14,858 nt of DNA from Ignatzschineria sp. (GCA_030151245.1 JASLEF010000105.1:1-14858), one strand, 5' to 3'. Counted from the first letter of the stretch, positions 1 through 7,903 are shown. Notes: a model not told the origin generated them from the letters alone. A program made the numbers and translations.

Positions 1-95
1 TTAAAACCTGGTTTTGCTGCAACAACTTCAAACGCGTCTAAAGTATCACCAACAGTTTTAGGGATACGGTAAGTAAAGTCTGTATCAAAAGTCAT
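1..95 (-). CDS. Unrecognised protein, N-terminal fragment (5' end only)
   Basis: A reading frame begins with ATG at 95-93 and stays open to the window edge, giving 31 complete codons (MTFDTDFTYRIPKTVGDTL..., then DAFEVVAAKPGF). A clean Shine-Dalgarno, GGAG, lies seven bases upstream of the ATG, and a good promoter lies at 171-199, so I treat it as a real gene. The visible part is hydrophilic, with no signal peptide or membrane segment. I do not recognise the family and assign no function. It is in the same orientation as rne and downstream of it, but has its own promoter. The rest of the protein is outside the window. Confidence 0.6.
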   Translation of the reverse strand, partial: MTFDTDFTYRIPKTVGDTLDAFEVVAAKPGF

Positions 96-163
96 TGAAA
101 ACTCCTTAGTTTACAAAGTGATTCGGAAATTGTTTGAGCGGGGTTTACTCCCGTTCTCTTGAC

Positions 164-241
164 AATATCTATAATAGGAGCTTTCCTTCGATAATTCAAT
201 GAAAAGACTTATTGAATTATCGAAAGGCTCTTATAGATATT
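164..241. repeat. Long imperfect inverted repeat / hairpin after rne
   Basis: Arms 187-200 and 211-224 pair perfectly over 14 bp around a 10-base loop (201-210). After an internal loop, 178-181 pairs with 227-230, then 165-174 pairs perfectly with 231-240 and 164 with 241. In RNA this is one long hairpin starting 13 bases after the rne stop codon. No T-run follows it on either strand, so it is not a standard intrinsic terminator. It may stabilise or delimit the rne mRNA 3' end, or be a small palindromic repeat element. I saw no second copy in this window. Confidence 0.7.
171..199 (-). promoter_or_regulatory. Sigma-70-type promoter for the gene at 1-95
   Basis: On the minus strand a -35 box TTGAAT (199-194) and a -10 box TATTAT (176-171) are separated by exactly 17 bases, placing the start near 164 and leaving a leader of about 69 bases before the ATG at 95. 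The whole promoter lies in the left arm of the inverted repeat at 164-241. Transcripts from it start past the hairpin, while transcripts reading through from rne would contain it. Confidence 0.5.
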
Positions 242-254
242 CTTAATCAGCAAA

Positions 255-3200
255 CTACTGTTGAGGAGGGCTGTTTTTTACAGGCTCTTCAGTGTTTGGT
301 GCTTCCTTTTGTATTTCTGCAGTCTGATCTTTAAGAGGGGCAGCTATCGCTTCAGGCGCTTGCTCTTTTTGATCGGTAACTTCCGCTGTTTTGGCTTCGG
401 TGTGATCTGCTACTTCTACGGTTGTTGGTGCTTGAACTTCTTCTAATGCCGCACGCTCTTCGGGTTGAATGACCGAATCAGGAATCATTGCGCTAATATC
501 TTGCGTCGATTCTGTTGATACCGCTCTGTCAACATTGGATGGCGTTTCAGTTGAGTGATCCTTTTTTGCCTCATTAGTCACGACTTCTGTTGGCGTTTCT
601 ACACTCTTTTCTGAATCCGCTTTATCTACGGAAGAGGTGTTTTCTGCAGCGGGCTTAGGGGTTCGAGGCTTTCTTTCACGAGGCTCTCGTGCTTTTCGCT
701 CTTCACGATGATTCTGAGATCTTTCGTTTGTGCGGTTTTCACTAGCTTCTTGAGACGTCTCTTTACTCTCAGGTGTCGATTCTACCTCTTTTTTCGTTTC
801 TGTCATTTCCACTTTAGGAATGCGAGGACGACCTTTACGAACAGCTCGTTCACGAACCTCTTCGCCCACCTTTACTTCAATGATTTCTTCGCCTTTCTCG
901 TTAGTCACTACGGGTGTTTCGACTTTACGGTTATTATTGCGACGATTTCGCTGACGTGGTGCTCTCTCTTCCGTTTCCGGCGCTTCTACTTGAGGGGTAT
1001 TTTCATCTACCGGTGTTGGCGCATTATCTTGAGGTTTGCGTGTGTTACGTGTTTTTTCACGAGGATCTTGCTGTTCGCGCTGATCCTGTTGATCATTTTG
1101 AGTGTCGCGTGGGCGGCGCTCATGTCGATCGTTATTTCGTGTGTTATCACGGGGCTCTCTTTCTTGCGTAGTTTCTCTACCTTTAGATTCTCTTACTTGA
1201 GACTCTTGCTGTTCTTTTGGTTGATGTTCCTGATTTTGGTTTGAGTTTTGATTTTGGCGGTTGTTTCGGCGTTGGTTTTGATTGTTTCTCTCATCGCGAT
1301 TTTGTTGGTTATTGCGGCGATTATGACGCTGATTACCCTGCTGTTCAGCCTGTGCTCCCGTTTCTTGATTGAAAGCTGCATTCGTATCTATTTCCCGTTC
1401 CACCGTCTCAATAGTATTGCGGCTAGGATGATTGTGACGTTGATTACGTTGACGCTGATTTTGATTGCGGGGACGTTGGTTCTGATTGTTTTTTGAACGA
1501 TTATGGCGTCTTTGATCTTTCGATGAATGACGATTCTCTTTCTGTTTTGTTTCTTTATCCGCATTATTATTGTCAAATAAGTTTTTTACAAAACTAATAA
1601 GACTCGCGAAAAGACCTGGAGTTGCCTCTGGTGCTTTCTCTTCTGCTTTTTCAACTGTTTTAGGCGGGGGGGCAATAGGGGAAATTCCAGAAACAACCGG
1701 TTTTTCCATGAGTTTTTTGTTCTGAATGACCGCTTGATTGCGAATATCATCAATCGTTAACTCTTCTTTAACGATATGATTTTCACTATCTGAGCCTGTC
1801 TCTTCATCGTTGATGCGGTAGCGCGTGATTTTGAAATGAGGTGTTTCAAAGTTAGAGTCTGGAATGACAATCACGCGAACTTTAAGACGAGCCTCAATAT
1901 CTTCAACGTCTGAGCGTTTTTCATTAAGAAGATATACCGCAACATTCACCGGCACCTGAATGACTAATTCAGAAGTGCGCTCTTTAAGGCACTCTTCCTC
2001 AATAATTCGTAAAATGCCCAAAGCGAGGGATTTCGTATCACGGATAGTCCCTTGGCCTTCACATCTTGGGCAAACGATGTGTGATGTTTCATCAAGCGAT
2101 GGGCGTAAACGTTGACGTGACATCTCTAAAAGCCCAAAGCGTGAAATTTGACCGACTTGAATACGAGCGCGATCGGATGCTAATGCATCATGAAGTGCAC
2201 TTTCAACTTTACGCTGATTTTTGCTATCGAGCATGTCTATAAAGTCGATAACGATTAAACCACCAAGGTCACGGAGCTTTAATTGACGAGCAATTTCTTC
2301 CGCAGCTTCAATGTTCGTATTAAGGGCAGTATCTTCGATATCCGCACCTTTTGTTGAACGACCAGAGTTAATATCAATCGAAACCAATGCTTCTGTATGA
2401 TCGAATACTAGTGCGCCACCTGATGGAAGGCGAACATTTCGCTCATAAGCCGTTTGAATTTGTGATTCGACTTGGAATCTTGTGAAGAGCGGAATTTGAT
2501 CTTCATAGAGTTTAATCTTGTCGCCAATTTGCGGCATGATGTTATTAATAAAGACTTCTGCTTCTTTGAAGACAGTCTCATCATCGATTAAGATTTCACC
2601 AATATCGCTACGATAGTAGTCGCGAAGTGCTCGAATAATGATGTTGCTCTCTTGGAAGATCAGAAGGGGGGCTGCACGTTTGCCGGCATCTAAAATCGCA
2701 TCCCAGAGCATGATGAGATAATCTAGATCCCATTGAAGCTCTTCCGCTGTTCTGCCCATACCTGCCGTACGAACAATTAATCCCATCTCATCTGGCACTA
2801 CAAGTGCTGCCATTGCATCACGAATTTCAGCGCGATTTTTGCCAGAAATTCGGCGTGAAACACCGCCTGCTCTAGGGTTATTCGGCATTAATACTAGATA
2901 GCGACCTGCTAGTGAAATAAAGGTTGTTAATGCAGCGCCTTTGTTGCCGCGCTCTTCACGTTCTACTTGAATGATGAGTTCAAGGCCTTCTTCTAATTGA
3001 TCTTTAATGGCAATCGATTGATCGCTAGCATTTTTAAAGTATTCTCTAGAAATTTCCTTGAAAGGTAAGAAACCGTGACGCTCTGAACCGTAGTCGACAA
3101 AGCATGCTTCAAGTGAAGGTTCAATGCGGGTGATTTTACCTTTATAGATATTCGCTTTTTTTTGTTTGGTTGCGACATTTTCAATGTCTAAGTCATATAA

Positions 3201-3269
3201 GTGTTGTCCATCGACAAGCGCAACTCGCATCTCTTCTTGCTGAGTTGCATTAATTAGCATCCGCTTCAT
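255..3269 (-). CDS. rne: Ribonuclease E (RNase E)
   Basis: Essential endoribonuclease for mRNA decay and for rRNA and tRNA processing; scaffold of the degradosome at the inner membrane. The 1004-residue protein starts MKRMLINATQ, as E. coli RNase E does, with SD GGAG six bases before the ATG. The N-terminal half aligns almost without gaps: S1 domain about 37-118, 5'-sensor/RNase H region to about 280, catalytic aspartates D299 (in SIDINS) and D342 (in IDFIDM), and the zinc-link CPRC at 400-403; all equal the E. coli positions minus four. Residues about 552-566 (GLFASLISFVKNLFDN) look like the amphipathic membrane-targeting helix. The C-terminal half is a disordered Asn/Gln/Arg-rich stretch (about 570-730), then Glu/Thr/Pro-rich tracts. 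E. coli-like degradosome motifs are not recognisable by eye. The gene stands alone with a 209-base gap upstream. Confidence 0.97.
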   Translation of the reverse strand: MKRMLINATQQEEMRVALVDGQHLYDLDIENVATKQKKANIYKGKITRIEPSLEACFVDYGSERHGFLPFKEISREYFKNASDQSIAIKDQLEEGLELIIQVEREERGNKGAALTTFISLAGRYLVLMPNNPRAGGVSRRISGKNRAEIRDAMAALVVPDEMGLIVRTAGMGRTAEELQWDLDYLIMLWDAILDAGKRAAPLLIFQESNIIIRALRDYYRSDIGEILIDDETVFKEAEVFINNIMPQIGDKIKLYEDQIPLFTRFQVESQIQTAYERNVRLPSGGALVFDHTEALVSIDINSGRSTKGADIEDTALNTNIEAAEEIARQLKLRDLGGLIVIDFIDMLDSKNQRKVESALHDALASDRARIQVGQISRFGLLEMSRQRLRPSLDETSHIVCPRCEGQGTIRDTKSLALGILRIIEEECLKERTSELVIQVPVNVAVYLLNEKRSDVEDIEARLKVRVIVIPDSNFETPHFKITRYRINDEETGSDSENHIVKEELTIDDIRNQAVIQNKKLMEKPVVSGISPIAPPPKTVEKAEEKAPEATPGLFASLISFVKNLFDNNNADKETKQKENRHSSKDQRRHNRSKNNQNQRPRNQNQRQRNQRHNHPSRNTIETVEREIDTNAAFNQETGAQAEQQGNQRHNRRNNQQNRDERNNQNQRRNNRQNQNSNQNQEHQPKEQQESQVRESKGRETTQEREPRDNTRNNDRHERRPRDTQNDQQDQREQQDPREKTRNTRKPQDNAPTPVDENTPQVEAPETEERAPRQRNRRNNNRKVETPVVTNEKGEEIIEVKVGEEVRERAVRKGRPRIPKVEMTETKKEVESTPESKETSQEASENRTNERSQNHREERKAREPRERKPRTPKPAAENTSSVDKADSEKSVETPTEVVTNEAKKDHSTETPSNVDRAVSTESTQDISAMIPDSVIQPEERAALEEVQAPTTVEVADHTEAKTAEVTDQKEQAPEAIAAPLKDQTAEIQKEAPNTEEPVKNSPPQQ

Positions 3270-3397
3270 TGTTTCTCCGATAGAGAAATAGAGACGTTAA
3301 GGTGCCAGCTGCTTGATGGTTTAATGACCAAAAAGACAAGGGCTTTGAAGATCTCTATTGCTCAAAAGTTATTATTTATTATTTACAAATGCAGATG

Positions 3398-3427
3398 TAG
3401 CCCAAGAGACGATTGTCCAGTGGGCTA
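3398..3427 (-). other. Small inverted repeat in the rne upstream region
   Basis: TAGCCCA (3398-3404) and TGGGCTA (3421-3427) are perfect 7-bp arms around a 16-base spacer, in the 209-base gap between lpoP and rne. On the minus strand it follows lpoP by about 50 bases and lies before rne. No T-run follows, so it is at best a weak terminator; it could also be part of the rne leader. An rne promoter should lie in this gap (AT-rich stretch around 3365-3390), but no -35/-10 pair stands out enough to call. Confidence 0.25.
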
Positions 3428-3478
3428 GATCAAGCTTACGTTTTAATTTACTAAAATTATTAAACTATCATCCGCGAT

Positions 3479-4183
3479 CTAGTTACCAGCTGATCGGGCG
3501 CTCTGTGCCGCAGTGATAATTTGACGGTTTCGCTTAATGAGATCTTCGTTTTTTGTAAAGCTAATAGATTTATTGGCCATCTGCTCAGCGGCTGCATAAT
3601 TCTTTTGATGAAGACGAATCTGTGCTAAATCGTACCAGATACTCGCATTTCTAGGTTCTAAGCGAACGGCTCTTTCAAGAGAGCTTGCTGCTTTGTCTAG
3701 GCGGTTTTCTTGTACGGCTTTGCGCGCGTCATCAAGGAGAACTTTGACAGCATTACCACCTGACGGTGCAGGTGCAGGAGGAGGCGTTTGCGTTGCAGGT
3801 GCTGTTTGAGTAGGGGGAGTTGCTGTCGCTACAGGGAATCCTTGTGAGGAAGGCTGTGAAGGTTTCACAGTGGCAGGGGCTTGCGCTACTGGCGAAGGAT
3901 TGTTCGCAGCAGGCCATTGCTCATTTGCCGAGTTTGTAGGGAAGACAGGTGCTCCACCTGGATTTTGTTGGGGTTGATTTCCCAAGAATCCTACCTCATT
4001 ACTTTGAGGTGCTTGAACAGGAGTTGTATCTTGTAACGCATAAGCTTTAGTAGCCCCTTCATTAGAGAATGCTGGCTGGTATGGTTGACCGTCGATAGGG
4101 CGTACACGAGCACCTTGTGGGGCAGTATTCGCACAAGCGGTTAAAACTAAAAGGCTTATTAAAAAAATGGTATTTCTTTTCAC
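3479..4183 (-). CDS. lpoP: TPR outer-membrane lipoprotein, probable PBP1b activator LpoP
   Basis: Likely outer-membrane lipoprotein that reaches through the periplasm to stimulate PBP1b. I choose the GTG at 4183: it has AAGGA seven bases upstream and gives a normal lipoprotein signal, VKRNTIFLISLLVLTAC, with the lipobox cysteine at 17. The in-frame ATG at 4213 has no SD and would add ten residues. Length is then 234. After the cysteine comes a low-complexity Pro/Gln/Ala/Thr linker (about 50-145), then a helical domain with TPR spacing (about 147-208: LEPRNASIWYDLAQIRLHQK). The gene directly follows mrcB with a gap of about 110 bases and no clear terminator between. In Pseudomonas aeruginosa, LpoP is known as a TPR lipoprotein activating PBP1b. 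Lipobox, linker, TPR and mrcB neighbour all fit. A generic TPR lipoprotein is the alternative. Confidence 0.75.
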   Translation of the reverse strand: MKRNTIFLISLLVLTACANTAPQGARVRPIDGQPYQPAFSNEGATKAYALQDTTPVQAPQSNEVGFLGNQPQQNPGGAPVFPTNSANEQWPAANNPSPVAQAPATVKPSQPSSQGFPVATATPPTQTAPATQTPPPAPAPSGGNAVKVLLDDARKAVQENRLDKAASSLERAVRLEPRNASIWYDLAQIRLHQKNYAAAEQMANKSISFTKNEDLIKRNRQIITAAQSARSAGN

Positions 4184-4190
4184 GAAAATA

Positions 4191-4195
4191 TCCTT
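4191..4195 (-). promoter_or_regulatory. Ribosome binding site that fixes the lpoP GTG start
   Basis: AAGGA on the minus strand lies seven bases before GTG (4183-4181). The upstream ATG at 4213 has no purine-rich tract at the right distance, so translation most likely begins at the GTG. Confidence 0.65.
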
Positions 4196-4291
4196 AAACA
4201 AATTCTGTTGCATGATGAATCATCAATGCATAAATAGATGCTCTAATTTATCATAGATTAATTGAGTAATACAGTAGGAGTTATTATCAAG

Positions 4292-6646
4292 TTATTCGAA
4301 AATAAATCCACCAGATTCCGGTGTTGCTGGCAAGTAATAACACTCACTATGGTAGGTTGGTTGATATCCTTTAATAAAGGGTAGTGTCCGAACCTTAGTA
4401 TCTTCACATTTATTGGCTGGTGGAAGAAGTCCTGTTGAGAGATCGACTGCGACATCAATGATGTCATGAGGCTTTTCCTGAGAGATACTCTCTAACGGAA
4501 GATTCTTCATAGCATTCGCCCAAATAGGAAGTGCGCCGCGGGTTCCGGTTAGGCGATTGATCGGTTTGTTATCATCGCGCCCAACCCACGTCACTGCCGT
4601 ATAGTTGCCGGTAAAGCCTGCAAACCAGCTATCACGATAGTCGTTTGTTGTTCCTGTTTTAGCGGCCATACGAATATTACCAATACTACTACGTACAGAT
4701 CCGGCTGTTCCTTGATTCACCACATCAATCATTGCTTGAGTAATTAAATAGTTCGGGCCAGGTTCTACTGCTTGGATTGGATCAACTTCTGCTTGGGCTA
4801 ATAATTTACTATTACTGTCAGTGACTTCTCGAATGGCGCGTAATGGTGTGTAATAACCCGAGTTTGCGATGGTGGAGTATATTTGAGCAACCTCTAAAGG
4901 CGGGAGATCAACAGATCCTAATAAGGATGCCGGAACTGCCGGTAAGTTGTATTTTACAGGATTGACGCCTAGACGATAGAGTGTATCGATGACATTTTCT
5001 AAACCTATATCCATTCCTACACGAATAACGGGCAAGTTATAAGATTTTGCAAGGGCTGTAATTAATGGGACCCAGCCATGGAGTCTTCTGTCGTAGTTGT
5101 TAGGCTCCCAGTTTTTCCCCCCAATGCGTAAACTGATTTTTTCAGCATCATCTAAAGGCGTTGCTAATGAGTAACGGCTAGGCTCTTCCAGTGCGCGTAA
5201 ATAGACGAAGGGCTTTACGAGAGAGCCGATCGGACGATTGGTATTTAGTGCGCGGTTAAATCCGGCTTGTCTGACATTTCTATCCCCGACGATTGCGGAG
5301 ATTTCACCTGTGTTATTTTTAGCAATGACGATCGCTCCTTGTAGAATTGGCTCTTTCATTCCTCGATCTTTCTCGATCTGTGTTAATGATGAGATGACCG
5401 ACTTTTCAGCATAATCCTGTGCAATAGGGTCGAGAGTTGTGAAGATACGGAGTCCGCCAGAATTCAGTTGTTCTGCACTGTATTGCGTTTTTAATTGCTT
5501 ATGAACAAGCTCAATGAATGCCGGGAACTTAGTATTTGCGGGGGGGGGCGTTTCTAAAATACGTAAAGGCTCTGCTTTAACAATTTCCGCATCTTCCGCA
5601 CTAAGAAGGTTTTGATCAACGAGAACATCAATAATTAAATTACGACGTTTAATCGCAATTTCAGGATTACGGCGCGGATTATAACGGCTTGGACTTGGAA
5701 TGACCGCGACAAGTGTTGCAATCTCACCAATAGAGAGCTCATTGATAGGTTTTCCAAAAAAGAACTCCGAAGCTAAACCAAATCCATGAATTGCACGATC
5801 TCCATCTTGTGAGAGATAGATCTCGTTGATATAAGCCTCTAAAATCTCATCTTTCTCAAAGCGCCAGTCAAGAACAATAGAGTAAAACATCTCTTGGATT
5901 TTACGCTTGATGGTTTTGTCGGGTGTTAGAAAGTAGTTTTTAGTAAGCTGCTGTGTGAGGGTTGATCCCCCTTGAACATTGCCGCCCGCTCTAAAATTCG
6001 TGACAATTGCACGCATAATGCCTTTTGGGTTAATTCCAAAGTGTTGGTAGTAGGCGCGATCCTCCATGGCTAAGAGGGTATCGATGAGCATGGGGGGGAT
6101 TTCTTCCCGTTTTAGCAGGATACGGTCTTCATTGTGGGTCGGATAAATCGAGGCAATGAGAAGTGGTTCAATGCGTGTTAAAGAGATCTCCTCGCCATTC
6201 GAGATATCTATGATGCTAGTGATTTTATTTTTATTGAAAGCTACTTTAAAGGTCTTTGACGATTCTGTGCCATCACTATAAGTAAAAGGTCTTGTATGGA
6301 TGCTGATCGTATTATTGGCGGTATCGTGATAGTACGTTCCTGGTTGTGAAAGCGCTTTTGACGGGCGATAAATAATCCACTCCAGCTCTTGTAGCATATC
6401 TTTAGGCTTTAAATCTTGTCCTACAAATAGCTCTAGCGGTCTAGCATAAACTCGGGCAGGCAATGCCCATTGTCTATTTGTAAACTCGGGTGTGACTTCT
6501 TGGTCGGCTTTAATAATAAAGTAACCAAAAATAGGTAACGTAATGAGAGCGGCAATGATGATGATAGAAATCACCAAACGCATAAGGTATGCGATTGCAC
6601 GATTGACTCGTTCACCAACGGTGAGTTGTTTCTTTTTTTCTTTCAT
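4292..6646 (-). CDS. mrcB: Penicillin-binding protein 1B (bifunctional peptidoglycan synthase)
   Basis: Inner-membrane enzyme that polymerises lipid II (glycosyltransferase GT51) and cross-links the strands (transpeptidase). I take the ATG at 6646 (MKEKKKQLTVGERV), giving 784 residues; an ATG at 6664 and a TTG at 6691 are also in frame and none has a clear SD. A basic N-terminus precedes one membrane segment (about 24-47). Residues about 60-145 correspond to UB2H, the domain through which E. coli PBP1b meets LpoB. The GT51 motif EDRAYYQHFG has catalytic Glu195 and is followed by GGSTLTQQ. The transpeptidase has the SxxK serine at 475 (GSLVKP), SYN at 535-537 and KTGTTND from 663. All catalytic residues are present. 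lpoP follows on the same strand and is probably cotranscribed. E. coli PBP1b is similar in length (844). Confidence 0.95.
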   Translation of the reverse strand: MKEKKKQLTVGERVNRAIAYLMRLVISIIIIAALITLPIFGYFIIKADQEVTPEFTNRQWALPARVYARPLELFVGQDLKPKDMLQELEWIIYRPSKALSQPGTYYHDTANNTISIHTRPFTYSDGTESSKTFKVAFNKNKITSIIDISNGEEISLTRIEPLLIASIYPTHNEDRILLKREEIPPMLIDTLLAMEDRAYYQHFGINPKGIMRAIVTNFRAGGNVQGGSTLTQQLTKNYFLTPDKTIKRKIQEMFYSIVLDWRFEKDEILEAYINEIYLSQDGDRAIHGFGLASEFFFGKPINELSIGEIATLVAVIPSPSRYNPRRNPEIAIKRRNLIIDVLVDQNLLSAEDAEIVKAEPLRILETPPPANTKFPAFIELVHKQLKTQYSAEQLNSGGLRIFTTLDPIAQDYAEKSVISSLTQIEKDRGMKEPILQGAIVIAKNNTGEISAIVGDRNVRQAGFNRALNTNRPIGSLVKPFVYLRALEEPSRYSLATPLDDAEKISLRIGGKNWEPNNYDRRLHGWVPLITALAKSYNLPVIRVGMDIGLENVIDTLYRLGVNPVKYNLPAVPASLLGSVDLPPLEVAQIYSTIANSGYYTPLRAIREVTDSNSKLLAQAEVDPIQAVEPGPNYLITQAMIDVVNQGTAGSVRSSIGNIRMAAKTGTTNDYRDSWFAGFTGNYTAVTWVGRDDNKPINRLTGTRGALPIWANAMKNLPLESISQEKPHDIIDVAVDLSTGLLPPANKCEDTKVRTLPFIKGYQPTYHSECYYLPATPESGGFIFE

Positions 6647-6781
6647 AAGGGGCAATACGACCATCTGAGAAGTGAAGCGCGGAAGAAGCAATGATAGATA
6701 TCAATTTTCTATGCGCTTTATATGTATACGAGAAACTATAAAATCTATTGGGTGGAGATGAATATTCCACAGCAATTTCGC

Positions 6782-6810
6782 ATTATATAAGATAGTTACC
6801 CCAATGAAAA
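6782..6810 (-). promoter_or_regulatory. Promoter for mrcB
   Basis: On the minus strand TTTTCA (6810-6805) and a perfect TATAAT (6787-6782) are 17 bases apart, placing the start near 6775 and leaving a leader of about 130 bases before the chosen ATG. The leader contains a small GTGGA/TCCAC stem. It lies in the divergent region shared with the corC-type gene. Confidence 0.5.
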
Positions 6811-6856
6811 ATATAGTTTCCTTTACTTTCAGTAGTAGCATTTTTAAAAAGATCGG

Positions 6857-6862
6857 TATAAT
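6857..6862 (+). promoter_or_regulatory. Possible -10 element of the corC-type gene
   Basis: A perfect TATAAT lies 59 bases before the ATG at 6922. No good -35 box is seen 16-18 bases upstream (AGTAGC at 17), so this is only a probable core promoter. The divergent region 6647-6921 otherwise holds the mrcB promoter and no gene that I can support. Confidence 0.3.
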
Positions 6863-6921
6863 CTAGAGCAATAAATGAGCCTATAACAGTATATTGATCC
6901 ATTAGAGGTAATATTAAAGCA

Positions 6922-7752
6922 ATGGCTGAAGAAGGAAGTAGGAAAGGCGAATCTTGGTTGCAACGACTGGGGTTCGATAAAAATAGAGATATCAGTATTG
7001 AGAAACTAATCCAAGATTGTGAGGAAGCAAGAGCACAAGGATTAATAAGTGATGATTCAGCGGAAATGGTGCGCGCAATTATTGCAAGCTCAGATCTAAT
7101 TGTGCGAGATATTATGGTTCCTCGTGCAAAGATGACGACCATTTCAATTGATGATGCGCCAGAAGATATTTTAAAGCGAATTATTGCATCAGGACATTCG
7201 CGTTTTCCGGTGCTTTCAGAAAATCATGAAGAGATTGTGGGCATCTTGCTTTCAAAAGATCTATTGCCCTATGTTGGGGAGAAAACTTTAGATATTAAAC
7301 CGCTCATTAGACCGGTAGAGTATGTGCCTGAAGGAAAATTTGTGACAGCGCTAATCAACGACTTTCGTAATAAGCGTAAGCATCTAGCATTAGTGGTTGA
7401 TGAGTATGGTTCTGTATCGGGATTGATCACAATAGAAGATCTGTTAGAGCAGATTGTGGGCGATATTGATGATGAGCATGATCGTAAAGAAGAGCCTAAA
7501 GAGCTTGTTAAAGTTGTCGGTGAAAATCTTTTCGTGGTGAATGCGCTGATTCCACTGGAAGAATTTAATGAATATTTTGAACGTGATTTTGCCGAGGATG
7601 ATGTGGAAACATTGAGCGGTTTAATCATGAAGAATGCTGGAAGTTTGCCGGCTGAAGAGGATATTGTCGAGATTGATGATATGCGTTTTAAGGTTTTGCC
7701 GTTTACGGGTAACTATCTGCAAAGTGTGGAGCTCTCCTTTAAGCATGAGTAA
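6922..7752 (+). CDS. corC: CorC/YbeX-type CBS-pair protein
   Basis: Cytoplasmic CBS-domain protein of the HlyC/CorC family, linked to Mg/Co homeostasis and, as YbeX, to ribosome or rRNA metabolism in E. coli; its biochemical action is not settled. The 276-residue protein has CBS1 (about 66-120, IMVPRAKMTTI... to HSRFPVLSE...VGILLSKDLL), CBS2 (about 130-185, LALVVDEYGSVSGLITIEDL, EQIVGDIDDEHD) and the C-terminal CorC_HlyC domain (about 195-274). It lacks the N-terminal DUF21 membrane domain of the larger CNNM-like members, so it matches YbeX (292 residues in E. coli). SD AGAGG is 13 bases upstream, rather far. It is not followed by lnt and is not next to ybeY, unlike the common gammaproteobacterial order; it stands alone, divergent from mrcB. 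Confidence 0.9.
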   Translation: MAEEGSRKGESWLQRLGFDKNRDISIEKLIQDCEEARAQGLISDDSAEMVRAIIASSDLIVRDIMVPRAKMTTISIDDAPEDILKRIIASGHSRFPVLSENHEEIVGILLSKDLLPYVGEKTLDIKPLIRPVEYVPEGKFVTALINDFRNKRKHLALVVDEYGSVSGLITIEDLLEQIVGDIDDEHDRKEEPKELVKVVGENLFVVNALIPLEEFNEYFERDFAEDDVETLSGLIMKNAGSLPAEEDIVEIDDMRFKVLPFTGNYLQSVELSFKHE

Positions 7753-7777
7753 TTATTCAACAATGCTTGATTTGGGT

Positions 7778-7806
7778 TTGACAGAAATGGAATCATGATC
7801 TAATAT
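7778..7806 (+). promoter_or_regulatory. Strong promoter of tRNA-Asn
   Basis: Perfect -35 TTGACA (7778-7783), 17-base spacer, -10 TAATAT (7801-7806). Transcription would start near 7813, about seven bases before the mature tRNA 5' end at 7820. It is the best promoter match in the window. Confidence 0.8.
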
Positions 7807-7819
7807 AGCAATCCTTAAT

Positions 7820-7896
7820 TCCTCGATAGCTCAGTTGGTAGTAGCACTTGACTGTTAATCAAGGGGTCCCTGGTTCGAGCCCAGGTCGAGGAGCCA
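7820..7896 (+). tRNA. tRNA-Asn (anticodon GTT)
   Basis: A full cloverleaf is visible: acceptor TCCTCGA (7820-7826) pairs with TCGAGGA (7886-7892), discriminator G7893, encoded CCA 7894-7896. The anticodon stem CTTGA/TCAAG encloses loop CTGTTAA with anticodon GTT at 7854-7856, reading AAC and AAU. The T-arm is CCTGG-TTCGAGC-CCAGG. The D-arm reads GCTCAGTTGGTAGTAGC. Compared with the usual GCTCAGTTGGTAGAGC it has one extra T, making 77 rather than 76 nt with CCA. It has its own promoter and terminator and so is a single-gene unit. Confidence 0.96.
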
Positions 7897-7903
7897 AATT
7901 AAG

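Noticed and set aside
159..176. TTGACA and TATAAT close together on the plus strand
   Set aside because: The two boxes are only five bases apart, so they cannot form a promoter, and no plus-strand gene follows.
708..1496. Open frames on the plus strand opposite rne (708-1244, 914-1171, 1248-1496)
   Set aside because: They mirror the low-complexity codons of the RNase E tail; no SD, and the products are repetitive hydrophobic strings without family features.
1080..1500. Repeat-like pattern in the rne 3' region as a possible CRISPR or tandem repeat
   Set aside because: The similarity comes from Asn/Gln/Arg codons in frame; there are no regular repeat units or spacers.
6783..7142. Minus-strand open frame across the corC 5' part and the divergent promoter region
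   Set aside because: It is antisense to a conserved CBS domain gene, ends inside the mrcB promoter, and shows no recognisable protein.
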